A stretch of 10,212 nucleotides of DNA from Dehalococcoidia bacterium (lineage in GTDB: Bacteria; Chloroflexota; Dehalococcoidia; Dehalococcoidales; JAUXAE01): NCBI GenBank assembly GCA_030665535.1, contig DAOUZU010000025.1:1-10212 (forward strand), read 5' to 3'. The position numbers and the translations under genes are program-made. Shown here one piece after another: positions 1 to 5,984 of this stretch. The notes below the pieces were generated by a model, which worked only from the letters and a program-made list of their open reading frames with translations, made no database searches and was not told where the DNA came from. Position 1 is the stretch's first letter. The number at the start of each line of letters is the position of its first letter.

Positions 1-371
1 TGTTACCTGGTGGCAATTTAATTCTAGAAATTTTGACACCAAGGGCACAGACTAAGAATCCAGAAAAGTGGATTAAATCCCAGATAACACGCCCCGATAG
101 TTCCACTATTATTCTAAGCAGCTACTCAACCTATGACAAAGTTGAAAAAACAGAGCAGGTTACAAATCGGTACGAGTTACTTACTGATGGTCACATCATT
201 GAAACCGAGCTTGAAAAGCACTCCATCAGATACTATGAACAAGAAGAGTTACAACGGTTGCTCAATTCCACTGGATTTGTTGATATCAGAGTAACTGGGA
301 CATATATGGATAATGAACCCGACATCAAGGATAGGTCAATTATGATCCAATGCAGTAAATGCCTTACGTAG
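1..371 (+). CDS. SAM-dependent methyltransferase, C-terminal part (5' end outside window)
   Basis: The reading frame is open from base 3, so the true start lies upstream and only about 122 C-terminal residues are seen. The visible start reads LPGGNLILEIL, which matches the 'LkPGG.l.le' strand that follows the SAM-binding core of class I (Methyltransf_11/25-like) methyltransferases. The end has the usual layout for that group: an RYYEQEELQRLL helix, then STGFVDIRVTG, which corresponds to 'ell..aGF..v.v.g'. The substrate cannot be told from this part. A TTG at 33 could be mistaken for a start, but family similarity continues upstream of it. Base composition is AT-rich compared with the genes after 1177. 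The next gene, on the same strand, begins 133 bases downstream behind its own promoter. Family call is fairly secure; function is unknown. Confidence 0.7.
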   Translation, partial: LPGGNLILEILTPRAQTKNPEKWIKSQITRPDSSTIILSSYSTYDKVEKTEQVTNRYELLTDGHIIETELEKHSIRYYEQEELQRLLNSTGFVDIRVTGTYMDNEPDIKDRSIMIQCSKCLT

Positions 372-438
372 CTCCCATTCTTCTTATATAAACCAAGTGT
401 TTTTAACAAAAATAATAAACAAACGATTCCCAACCCCA

Positions 439-467
439 TTGACACCACCCCAATCGGGGAGTAGATT
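439..467 (+). promoter_or_regulatory. Sigma70-type promoter for the zinc-ribbon membrane protein
   Basis: A perfect -35 box TTGACA (439-444) is followed after 17 bases by TAGATT (462-467), which matches 4 of 6 positions of the -10 consensus. Transcription would start near 474, giving a leader of about 30 bases with AGAGGTGAG just before the ATG at 505. Predicted from sequence only. Confidence 0.5.
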
Positions 468-504
468 TCATAAGTGTCCCTTTGAGTAAGCTACAAGAGG
501 TGAG

Positions 505-804
505 ATGGTGTTCTGCCCTCATTGTGGAAATGAACTATCTGATGACACTATCGTATGTGCAAGTTGCAGTAAGCAAGTCACCCCATTACAGAAAGTAGTA
601 TCAACTGGACAATGGGGAAGTGCGACATTTGCTTTCTTAATAATACTGGTATTCTTCTTTCCACCTGGCGGTCTGGTTGCTGGTATCTATAGTTTATTTA
701 GCAAACCGAAAAGACGTCAAGGTATTATTATTCTTGTTGTCGTAGCAGTTTGGATTGCCTTAGCGCTCTGGATGTTACTATCGGAAGGTAGTTACGTTCC
801 TTAG
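505..804 (+). CDS. Small zinc-ribbon protein with two membrane segments
   Basis: This 99-residue protein begins with a zinc-ribbon knuckle pair, CPHC (residues 4-7) and CASC (18-21), of the type common at the N-terminus of small bacterial membrane proteins (zinc_ribbon_2 / DZR-like). Two hydrophobic segments follow, at about 38-62 (containing a PPGG turn) and about 72-92, separated by a short basic stretch KPKRRQ. That predicts a two-pass inner-membrane protein with a small metal-binding cytoplasmic head; the basic loop should be cytoplasmic. The ATG is chosen because AGAGGTGAG lies directly upstream and the CPHC motif sits at the extreme N-terminus, as usual in these proteins. The role is unknown. 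It has its own promoter and AT-rich composition like the preceding methyltransferase fragment. Confidence 0.75.
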   Translation: MVFCPHCGNELSDDTIVCASCSKQVTPLQKVVSTGQWGSATFAFLIILVFFFPPGGLVAGIYSLFSKPKRRQGIIILVVVAVWIALALWMLLSEGSYVP

Positions 805-860
805 CATTGCACCGGTTTTAGCTTGGGGTAACTTCGGCCTTAAGCGGGCGGGAACATAAA

Positions 861-891
861 CAGGCAATGCCTTACAATAAAACATTGCCTG
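861..891 (-). terminator. Perfect 9-bp hairpin, possible terminator of the minus-strand small gene
   Basis: CAGGCAATG (861-869) and CATTGCCTG (883-891) are exact reverse complements separated by 13 bases. Read on the minus strand, the hairpin lies about 28 bases after the stop of the small membrane peptide and is followed by TTTATGTT, a weak T-rich tail. On the plus strand no T-run follows, so it would be a poor terminator for the zinc-ribbon gene. It could instead be an mRNA stabiliser or a protein-binding site. Confidence 0.4.
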
Positions 892-918
892 ACCAAATGC
901 ACCGGCAGAGCTATACCC

Positions 919-1026
919 CTAGCCGGAAAGGTACTGAAGGAACAAAACGGCTACGATAGCGAAGCCAACAAAAGCGAGGGCACCAAGAAATAAAAGAACA
1001 CCGATTGATTCCATAAATTTTCCCAC
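919..1026 (-). CDS. Small single-span membrane peptide (31-35 aa), unrecognised
   Basis: A short minus-strand frame encodes 35 residues from a GTG at 1026, or 31 from an ATG at 1014, ending in TAG at 919-921. The sequence starts MESIGVLLFLGALAF and is one long hydrophobic helix (about residues 4-27 of the 31-residue form) ending LQYLSG. The GTG is preceded by GGGAGGG with 8 bases of spacing, a strong ribosome binding site, so the longer form is favoured. A promoter (1057-1088) lies just upstream and a 9-bp hairpin downstream, so this looks like a complete monocistronic unit rather than a chance frame. I do not recognise the family. Possibilities are a small regulator of a membrane complex, a tiny respiratory or transport subunit, or a type I toxin-like peptide; nothing in the sequence decides between them. 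Confidence 0.55.
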   Translation of the reverse strand: MGKFMESIGVLLFLGALAFVGFAIVAVLFLQYLSG

Positions 1027-1056
1027 TTATTCTACCCTCCCTCATAAGAATGATGT

Positions 1057-1088
1057 ATTATAATAATACTTTTAGCGGCCAAAGTCAA
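1057..1088 (-). promoter_or_regulatory. Sigma70-type promoter for the small membrane peptide
   Basis: On the minus strand TTGACT (1088-1083) is followed after 17 bases by TATTAT (1065-1060), overlapping a perfect TATAAT (1062-1057) at 20 bases. Either gives a transcript starting near 1050 and a leader of about 25 bases carrying the GGGAGGG ribosome binding site. It is divergent from the rnc promoter. Confidence 0.5.
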
Positions 1089-1124
1089 TAGCAGTATAAC
1101 AAAAGAACTAGGTCTTTAGCACTA

Positions 1125-1153
1125 TTGACAGACAAACAAGCATTATTTACTAC
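1125..1153 (+). promoter_or_regulatory. Possible promoter of the rnc operon
   Basis: A perfect TTGACA (1125-1130) is followed after 17 bases by TACTAC (1148-1153), a weak -10 box. The start would be near 1160, leaving a very short leader that contains the GGAAAGGA ribosome binding site of rnc. The -35 is convincing, the -10 less so. Confidence 0.4.
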
Positions 1154-1176
1154 TCTGGCGGAAAGGAACTGCTTTT

Positions 1177-1875
1177 TTGACTGACCTGGCGGCACTACAA
1201 ACGTTAATCGGCCTTAATTTCAAGGATGCCTCCCTGCTGGAGCTGTCCCTTATCCACAGTTCCTATGTCAACGAAAATCCGGACCTGGCCCCGATCTCCA
1301 ACGAGAGGCTGGAGTTTCTGGGCGATGCCGTCCTGGGCTTCGTTTTTGCCACCAGGCTTTATAACAGCTTTGGCCAGTCTTCCGAAGGGGAGCTTACCCG
1401 CCTCCGCTCCCGCATCGTCCGCGGCAGCACACTGGCCCGCGCCGCCACCAGGATAGACCTGGGCGAATATCTCTACCTGGGCAAGGGCGAGGAGGCCAGC
1501 GGCGGGCGCTCCAAACCGGCTAATCTGGCCGGCGCCCTGGAGGCGCTTATCGGCGCTGCCTATCTCGACCAGGGGGCCGCCGCCGCCGGGGAGGTGGCTA
1601 CAAGGCTGCTCAGCAGTGATTTTGCCGAGCTGACCGGCCCCAAGGCCGGTATGGACTATAAGTCCAGGCTCCAGGAGTTTACCCAGGCCAATCAGCAGGT
1701 GACGCCGCGCTACAGTATAGTGGATACCTCCGGCCCCGACCACGCCCGCCGCTTCACCGCCGAGGTGAGACTGAACGTTAAGCCGCTGGGGCGGGGCCAG
1801 GGCCGCAGCAAGAAGGAGGCCGAAATCGAGGCCGCCCGCCAGGCCTTGATAGGGCTTGGCATAAACTTTACTTAA
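1177..1875 (+). CDS. rnc: Ribonuclease III
   Basis: RNase III is the cytoplasmic endonuclease that cuts double-stranded RNA in rRNA precursors and some mRNAs. This 232-residue protein has normal length and layout: RNase III domain at about 1-150 with the signature NERLEFLGDAVL (42-53), then a double-stranded RNA-binding domain at about 159-228 starting DYKSRLQE and ending in the KKEAEIEAARQAL helix. Acidic metal-site residues visible are E43, E46, D50 and E122. The position three residues before E122, an aspartate in the E. coli and B. subtilis proteins (ADTVEALIG, ADVFEAFIG), is glycine here (AGALEALIG, G119). The start is TTG, supported by AAAGGA with 9 bases of spacing and by the N-terminus fitting the family. 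Base composition changes from AT-rich to GC-rich at about this gene. It is first of three genes on this strand. Confidence 0.95.
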   Translation: MTDLAALQTLIGLNFKDASLLELSLIHSSYVNENPDLAPISNERLEFLGDAVLGFVFATRLYNSFGQSSEGELTRLRSRIVRGSTLARAATRIDLGEYLYLGKGEEASGGRSKPANLAGALEALIGAAYLDQGAAAAGEVATRLLSSDFAELTGPKAGMDYKSRLQEFTQANQQVTPRYSIVDTSGPDHARRFTAEVRLNVKPLGRGQGRSKKEAEIEAARQALIGLGINFT

Positions 1876-1929
1876 AACAACCGCTTTGTTAAACTGAAAG
1901 CCTAAGAACGAGTCTGTCAGAGGTGCCAT

Positions 1930-2097
1930 ATGGGAAAGCGTGATTTCCGACACCACGAATCTAAGAAGCCGAAAAAGGACGCCAAAAAGACCTCGGTTTC
2001 GGACCTGATATCGCCGCCGATGACTGTGGAAGTGCTGGGTAAGAGGAAGAGAAAAAAGGGAGCAGACGAGGAAGCCGCTTCACCCCCAGCGGAGTAG
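1930..2097 (+). CDS. Small lysine-rich basic protein (55 aa), hypothetical
   Basis: An ATG at 1930, preceded by AGAGG with 6 bases of spacing, opens a 55-residue frame ending in TAG at 2095-2097. It has 11 lysines and 4 arginines, grouped in two basic clusters (about residues 12-20 and KRKRKK at 38-43), a central segment SDLISPPMTVEVL, and an acidic, proline-containing tail. No membrane segment or cysteine is present; it is probably largely disordered and could bind nucleic acid. It fills most of the gap between rnc and acylphosphatase, and the next gene starts only 7 bases after its stop, with the GGAG of that gene's ribosome binding site lying in the last codons of this one. The spacing and codon choice support a real gene. 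A role linked to RNase III or ribosomes is only a guess from position. Confidence 0.7.
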   Translation: MGKRDFRHHESKKPKKDAKKTSVSDLISPPMTVEVLGKRKRKKGADEEAASPPAE

Positions 2098-2104
2098 GCG
2101 ACAG

Positions 2105-2386
2105 ATGTCCGACTTAGTTGCCGTAAAGATAGTCGCTCGCGGCCGAGTGCAGGGAGTCTTCTTCCGCGACTTCACCACCAGGCGGGCCAGGGAGCTGGGC
2201 CTGACCGGATATGTGCGAAACGTGACCGAAGGCGCCGTTGAGGCCATCGCCGAAGGAGAAAGAGTCAAACTGGAGGACCTGGCCAGGCATATGAGGAAAG
2301 GGCCACCGGGCGCTTCCGTGGCCAGCGTGGACACGGACTGGTCAGAATACACCGGGGCACATTCCACTTTCGGCACCAGGTTCTAG
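2105..2386 (+). CDS. acyP: Acylphosphatase
   Basis: This 93-residue protein matches acylphosphatase in full length. The enzyme hydrolyses carboxyl-phosphate bonds in small acyl phosphates such as acetyl phosphate or carbamoyl phosphate in the cytoplasm. The signature GRVQGVFFRDFT begins at residue 13, with the phosphate-binding arginine R21, and the second motif GYVRN supplies the catalytic asparagine N39; these correspond to the Arg and Asn of the well-studied animal enzymes. The C-terminus keeps the F.IRY-like strand in diverged form (STFGTRF). The ATG at 2105 has GGAG 10 bases upstream, inside the preceding small gene, implying translational coupling. It is the last gene of the rnc operon and converges with the DUF362 gene, with only 6 bases between the two stop codons. 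Confidence 0.93.
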   Translation: MSDLVAVKIVARGRVQGVFFRDFTTRRARELGLTGYVRNVTEGAVEAIAEGERVKLEDLARHMRKGPPGASVASVDTDWSEYTGAHSTFGTRF

Positions 2387-2396
2387 GCCGGCCTAG
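2383..2396. repeat. 14-bp perfect palindrome covering both convergent stop codons
   Basis: CTAGGCCGGCCTAG reads the same on both strands. It contains the TAG stop of acylphosphatase (2384-2386) and, on the minus strand, the TAG stop of the DUF362 gene (2395-2393). As RNA it could form a 5-bp stem with a 4-base loop in either direction, but no T-run follows, so a terminator role is doubtful. Confidence 0.6.
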
Positions 2397-3127
2397 CTTT
2401 CAAAGCCTATCCTGGCTTCCCTGATGAGTTCCAGGTACTCCGTCTTCATACCGCCCAGCGTCTCCGAGACCTCACTGTCAACCTCAAAAGGTTCACCCAG
2501 AAATACCTTGCCGTATTCGCTCACCTCACCCTGAATGGGGTCTCCGCTGCTTTCAAACTTCTGGTGCGCTTCAACGATGCCCATGTCAAAGGGCAGGGTG
2601 AAATACAGGTCTGCCAGCACCCTGTCCATCCCCATTTGATGTAGCAGGTCCCAGCTAACCTTCCCCTCACCACCGTACTTGCCGGCCGGCAACAGCGAAA
2701 GAAGGTTCATAATACTCATATTGCCCCGTCCCTTGACCACCTTAAGCGGGGCGACGCTTATCAGATAATCACTGGACAGAATAACATTGGGCACCCAGAA
2801 GGTGGATACCGCCAACGGTTTGGGCAGCGGATTGTCCACCTCGACACAGACGCAGTCCTTGACATCCAGCGTCAGCACCCGGGGGAAATCATATCCCAGA
2901 GCCTGGTATATGGGATGGATGGGGCCACCGCCGGAGGTGCCGTCCAGCAGGATGATATCGGCGTCGCTAATCTGGCGGATACCTTCTATTATGGTTGACA
3001 GCATCTGCCGGCTGGTGGCAACCGGATAGGAAACCGGATAGCCGGCGCTGGGTTTAATGAGAACGCGCCGCGCCCTGGAGATAGCTGTAGGCGCCTTAAA
3101 AGTGAACTCAGCTGTCTTATATATCAA
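2393..3127 (-). CDS. DUF362 domain protein
   Basis: This 244-residue protein resembles the DUF362 family, whose biochemical role is not established. Supporting features are VLIKPSAGYP (residues 22-31, the 'v.iKPN' strand), TIIEGIRQISDADIILLDGTSGGG (45-68, the conserved helix plus 'i.eg...gg' loop), and SVAPLKVVKGRGNMSIMNLLSLLP (124-147), equivalent to the 'K.H...slKN' region. The ferredoxin-like cluster found in many DUF362 proteins is absent; the only close cysteine pair is CVC (92-94). The start is TTG at 3127, overlapping the TGA of mobA by 4 bases, with AGGAG 6 bases upstream, so translation is coupled to mobA. There is no signal peptide. Family assignment is by motif pattern and is moderately sure; a link to molybdenum cofactor use is suggested only by the mobA coupling. 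Confidence 0.65.
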   Translation of the reverse strand: MIYKTAEFTFKAPTAISRARRVLIKPSAGYPVSYPVATSRQMLSTIIEGIRQISDADIILLDGTSGGGPIHPIYQALGYDFPRVLTLDVKDCVCVEVDNPLPKPLAVSTFWVPNVILSSDYLISVAPLKVVKGRGNMSIMNLLSLLPAGKYGGEGKVSWDLLHQMGMDRVLADLYFTLPFDMGIVEAHQKFESSGDPIQGEVSEYGKVFLGEPFEVDSEVSETLGGMKTEYLELIREARIGFES

Positions 3128-3765
3128 ACCTCTCTCCTAATCTCAGACAGGCTATCATATTCGTCAATCCTGCCGGCCATCTCCCTGGCCGCCGCCAGGT
3201 TGGCCTCCGTATTGACATTGAAAAAGCTGATGTGGTAGGGGTCAAAGCGGTCAATCTCATCTGCCTCTACGTAGCGGACCTTGACCAGCTCATATAGCTG
3301 ATGGACGCCGTACTTCCCCTGCCGGAACATCTCCTCCATGGTGGGCAGGCAGGCCCTGGAGTAAACGGCGTGCAGCGGCTCCACCATATTATCCAGCCGG
3401 GGAAGTACCACATCGTAGCCATCCGTTTCTTTTAGCAGGTAGGCTATCAGCTCCAAATTCAGGAAGGGCATATCGCAGGCTGCGACCAGGTTATAGGATG
3501 AAGCCGAGGCCGTCAGGCCGCTGTAAATACCGACCAGGGGGCCTTTGCCGGGATATACATCACTAACCACCCTCAGTCCGGGGTAACCGTCAAGCCCCAA
3601 GGAAGCTTTGTCACTCCCGCTAACGAGTATAATATCGCTAGTTAAAGAGCTGAGGCTTGTAACTACCCGCTTTACCAGACTTTGGCCGTTAAGTATCTCC
3701 GTGGCTTTGTCGCGCCCCAGGCGCAGGCCTTTGCCACCGGCGAGAACGATAGAAGTTATGTCCAA
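3124..3765 (-). CDS. mobA: Molybdenum cofactor guanylyltransferase
   Basis: MobA transfers GMP from GTP to molybdopterin to make the dinucleotide form of the molybdenum cofactor used by DMSO reductase-family enzymes. The 213-residue protein shows the nucleotidyltransferase features in order: LAGGKGLRLGRDKA (residues 8-21) with K20 in the GRDK turn, D69 in the VVSDVYPG strand, GPLVGIYSGL (75-84), the metal-binding ACDMPF (96-101, D98), EPLHAVY (129-135) and FFNVNT (181-186), which marks MobA rather than sugar nucleotidyltransferases. The start is TTG, because an in-frame TAA stands directly before it and no other start precedes the GTP-binding loop; no clear Shine-Dalgarno is seen. It has its own promoter in the 90-base gap after pepA and overlaps the DUF362 gene downstream. 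Related CTP-using MocA enzymes are a less likely alternative. Confidence 0.88.
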   Translation of the reverse strand: MDITSIVLAGGKGLRLGRDKATEILNGQSLVKRVVTSLSSLTSDIILVSGSDKASLGLDGYPGLRVVSDVYPGKGPLVGIYSGLTASASSYNLVAACDMPFLNLELIAYLLKETDGYDVVLPRLDNMVEPLHAVYSRACLPTMEEMFRQGKYGVHQLYELVKVRYVEADEIDRFDPYHISFFNVNTEANLAAAREMAGRIDEYDSLSEIRREV

Positions 3766-3806
3766 TTATATATATATCCGGAGATCATTTTGCCCGGCTG
3801 TAAACC

Positions 3807-3835
3807 CCTATATTTAATTTTACCACTGCCGTCAA
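3807..3835 (-). promoter_or_regulatory. Promoter of mobA-DUF362
   Basis: On the minus strand TTGACG (3835-3830) and TATAGG (3812-3807) are separated by exactly 17 bases, in the 90-base gap between pepA and mobA. Transcription would start near 3800, about 35 bases before the mobA TTG. Confidence 0.5.
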
Positions 3836-3855
3836 TAGTACGATGGTATTTGTAG

Positions 3856-5361
3856 CTAGCGACGGCTCCCGGCGGCCATACCCAGGGCCAGGTTGACCAG
3901 GGTGGCCACCGGTACGCCGGTTGCCCCCTTGACCAACTGGCCGCTGTCCTTATCTGCGGTGCCGGTGCCGCCGATGTCCAAGTGTACCCAGGGAACATCG
4001 CCAACAAACTCACCCAGAAATTTGGCCGCCGTGATGGCCCCTGCCAGTCGGCCGCCGACATTCTGGATGTCGGCCACATCGCTCTTGTTCTGCTCTCCGT
4101 ACTCTTCGTACATAGGCATCGGCCAGATGCGCTCGCCGCCGGATGCGCCGGCGGCCACTACCGCATCCACCAACTTCTGGTCGTTGCCGAAAGCGCCGGT
4201 GCAGACGCTGCCCAGGGCTATCCGGACGGCCCCGGTCAGCGTGGCCACGTCCACGATATTCTTAACCCCCGACTTGGCGGCATAACCCAGGGCGTCGGCC
4301 AGGATCAGCCGGCCCTCCGCATCTGTGGAGATAATTTCAATAGTTTTACCGGTTATGGCGGTGATAACATCGCCCGGCTTCAAAGCGCCGCCACTGGGCA
4401 GGTTTTCGGCGGCCGGTACCATGGCAATTACATTTATGGCCGGTTTTAACTGGGCGATGGCGCTCATAGCCGCCAGAACGGCCCCCCCACCGGCCATATC
4501 CGTCTTCATCTCCTCCATCTTCGTTGAAGGCTTCAGGGAAATGCCACCGGAATCAAAGGTAATCCCCTTGCCCAGAAGGGCCAGGTCAACGCCGCCGCTC
4601 TTTTTCCCTTTATAACGCAGGATGATGAACTTGGGTGGCTGGTAACTGCCCTGGCTGACCCCCAACAGGCCCCCCATCCCCATCTCCTGCATTTTATCCT
4701 TCTCCAGCAGTTCTAAATCAAGATCATGGTCTTCAGCCAGCTTTGCGGCGGTATCGGCCATATGGCCGGGGGTCATAAAGTTGGCCGGCTCGTTGACCAA
4801 ATCACGTGCCAGGATGGCGGCCCGGGCGATAATCTCCCCCCGGCGGGCCGCCTTCTTCAAGACCGGCAGGCCATCTTCAGCAACGATGATTAGCTCCTTT
4901 ATCTCTGCATCATCCTCTTTCTTGGTTTTGTGCTTGCGAAAGGTATAGGTACCCAACAAAGCGCCCTCGGTGATGGCCTGCACGGCAGCGGTGGCGTCTA
5001 TCCCCGCCTCCGCGGCCCCGAGGAGGCCGACGGCCACCTTCTTCACCGCCTTCTTACTCAGCAGCCGTCCCACCTCGGCGGCCAGGCCGCGGATGGCGTC
5101 CTGGCTAAGCTCCTTCTTCTTGCCCAGGCCGGCCACGATAACCCACTCCGCCGGTAGTTTCCCCAGGCTGCTCAGGGCCGTCATGCGGCCGCGTTTGCCA
5201 CTTATCTGGCCGCTCTTTATCAGCCGCGATACGGCCCCCTCCAGGGCTTTCTCGGCACGGGCCAGGTCTCCCCACAGCTTCTTGTCTTCCTCAAACAGGC
5301 CCAGGACCACGGCCCCGGCCTCTACCCTGGTTATATCACCGGTAAGCATTTTAATCTTCAA
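3856..5361 (-). CDS. pepA: Leucyl aminopeptidase, peptidase family M17
   Basis: Cytosolic M17 aminopeptidases remove N-terminal residues from peptides using two divalent metal ions and usually form hexamers. This 501-residue protein is full length: an N-terminal macro-like domain (about 1-160) and a C-terminal catalytic domain (about 170-495). Metal and catalytic residues are all present: K265 and D270 in GKGITFDSGG, K277, D288 in MKTDMAGG, and D347, E349, R351 in STDAEGRL. These align with E. coli K270, D275, K282, D293, D352, E354 and R356. The family signature NTDAEGRL has serine in place of its first asparagine (S346). The start is TTG at 5361 with AAAGGAG 6 bases upstream; an internal ATG at codon 5 is a weaker choice. 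It follows the P-loop kinase by 24 bases and is probably the last gene of the ligase operon. Some M17 proteins also bind DNA; nothing here shows that. Confidence 0.95.
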   Translation of the reverse strand: MKIKMLTGDITRVEAGAVVLGLFEEDKKLWGDLARAEKALEGAVSRLIKSGQISGKRGRMTALSSLGKLPAEWVIVAGLGKKKELSQDAIRGLAAEVGRLLSKKAVKKVAVGLLGAAEAGIDATAAVQAITEGALLGTYTFRKHKTKKEDDAEIKELIIVAEDGLPVLKKAARRGEIIARAAILARDLVNEPANFMTPGHMADTAAKLAEDHDLDLELLEKDKMQEMGMGGLLGVSQGSYQPPKFIILRYKGKKSGGVDLALLGKGITFDSGGISLKPSTKMEEMKTDMAGGGAVLAAMSAIAQLKPAINVIAMVPAAENLPSGGALKPGDVITAITGKTIEIISTDAEGRLILADALGYAAKSGVKNIVDVATLTGAVRIALGSVCTGAFGNDQKLVDAVVAAGASGGERIWPMPMYEEYGEQNKSDVADIQNVGGRLAGAITAAKFLGEFVGDVPWVHLDIGGTGTADKDSGQLVKGATGVPVATLVNLALGMAAGSRR

Positions 5362-5385
5362 CTCGTTCTCCTTTCATCCGGCAGG

Positions 5386-5976
5386 CTACTTCTTGCCCTG
5401 CTTGCTAATCTCAGCCACTATTTTATCCAGAACGGGGCCGATATCGCTGGAGGTGTCCACGGCGTAATGGCGCCGTTTTATATCCTCCACCGTCAACGCC
5501 AACTTCTCGTAGACGGCCCAATCGGCCTGAGAGAGAGACGCACTATCCCTGCCGGCCAGCCTCTGCCGGACGACCTCCGGCGGCGCCTCAACACGAACCA
5601 GCATCAACTTTACCCCCAAGCGCTCGGCAATGCTATAAAGATATTCGCGGTTGCCTTCCGTCAGGTTGGTGGCATCCAGGATAATGGAGACACCCTCTTT
5701 CAGCAGGCGTTCTATAAGCTGGTGCACCGCCTTAAACAGCCGAAAGCTCTCCTGACGACTGTATACCGACGCCGGGAAAAGCACCCGGCGCAGGGCATCG
5801 CTTTCCAGTATCACAAAGGGCAGTCTCTCTGAAAGCCGCTGGCTGAAATAGGACTTGCCGGTACCGGGCAGCCCGCTTACGGCCACCAAAGTCGGTGCAG
5901 CCACCGCCCCGGGCAGCTCCCTCAGGCCGGCCAGGAGCCGCTCAACATCAGAAGGGGGTCGGCGAAGATTACTCAC
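5386..5976 (-). CDS. P-loop kinase-like ATPase (AAA_33 / zeta-type fold)
   Basis: This 196-residue protein carries a Walker A loop GLPGTGKS (residues 35-42) after a beta strand, then ILESDALRRVLF (57-67), where D60 and the following arginines resemble the substrate-binding and catalytic region of gluconate-, polynucleotide- and zeta-toxin-type kinases, then SIILDATNL (97-105, Walker B-like) and an arginine-rich lid VVRQRLAGRD (135-144). The order matches the AAA_33 group of small-molecule or nucleic-acid phosphotransferases; the substrate cannot be told. The start is GTG at 5976, 8 bases after the DegV gene stop, with a poor ribosome binding site (AGGGG only one base away), so coupled translation from the upstream gene is likely. 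A zeta-toxin role is unlikely because no antitoxin gene is adjacent and it sits inside a housekeeping-like operon. Confidence 0.75.
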   Translation of the reverse strand: MSNLRRPPSDVERLLAGLRELPGAVAAPTLVAVSGLPGTGKSYFSQRLSERLPFVILESDALRRVLFPASVYSRQESFRLFKAVHQLIERLLKEGVSIILDATNLTEGNREYLYSIAERLGVKLMLVRVEAPPEVVRQRLAGRDSASLSQADWAVYEKLALTVEDIKRRHYAVDTSSDIGPVLDKIVAEISKQGKK

Positions 5977-5984
5977 GCCCCTGA

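Noticed and set aside
233..448. A 71-codon minus-strand frame with a hydrophobic start
   Set aside because: It overlaps the 3' end of the methyltransferase gene for most of its length, and the hydrophobic part arises from an AT-rich intergenic stretch. No promoter was found for it.
1204..1956. A 250-codon open frame antisense to rnc
   Set aside because: It is a mirror of a GC-rich, well-recognised RNase III gene, is glycine/alanine-rich with no family features, and has no promoter or ribosome binding site of note.
5386..5976. Zeta-type toxin of a toxin-antitoxin pair
   Set aside because: The kinase fold is similar, but no small antitoxin gene adjoins it and it is embedded between DegV and pepA in an apparent operon.
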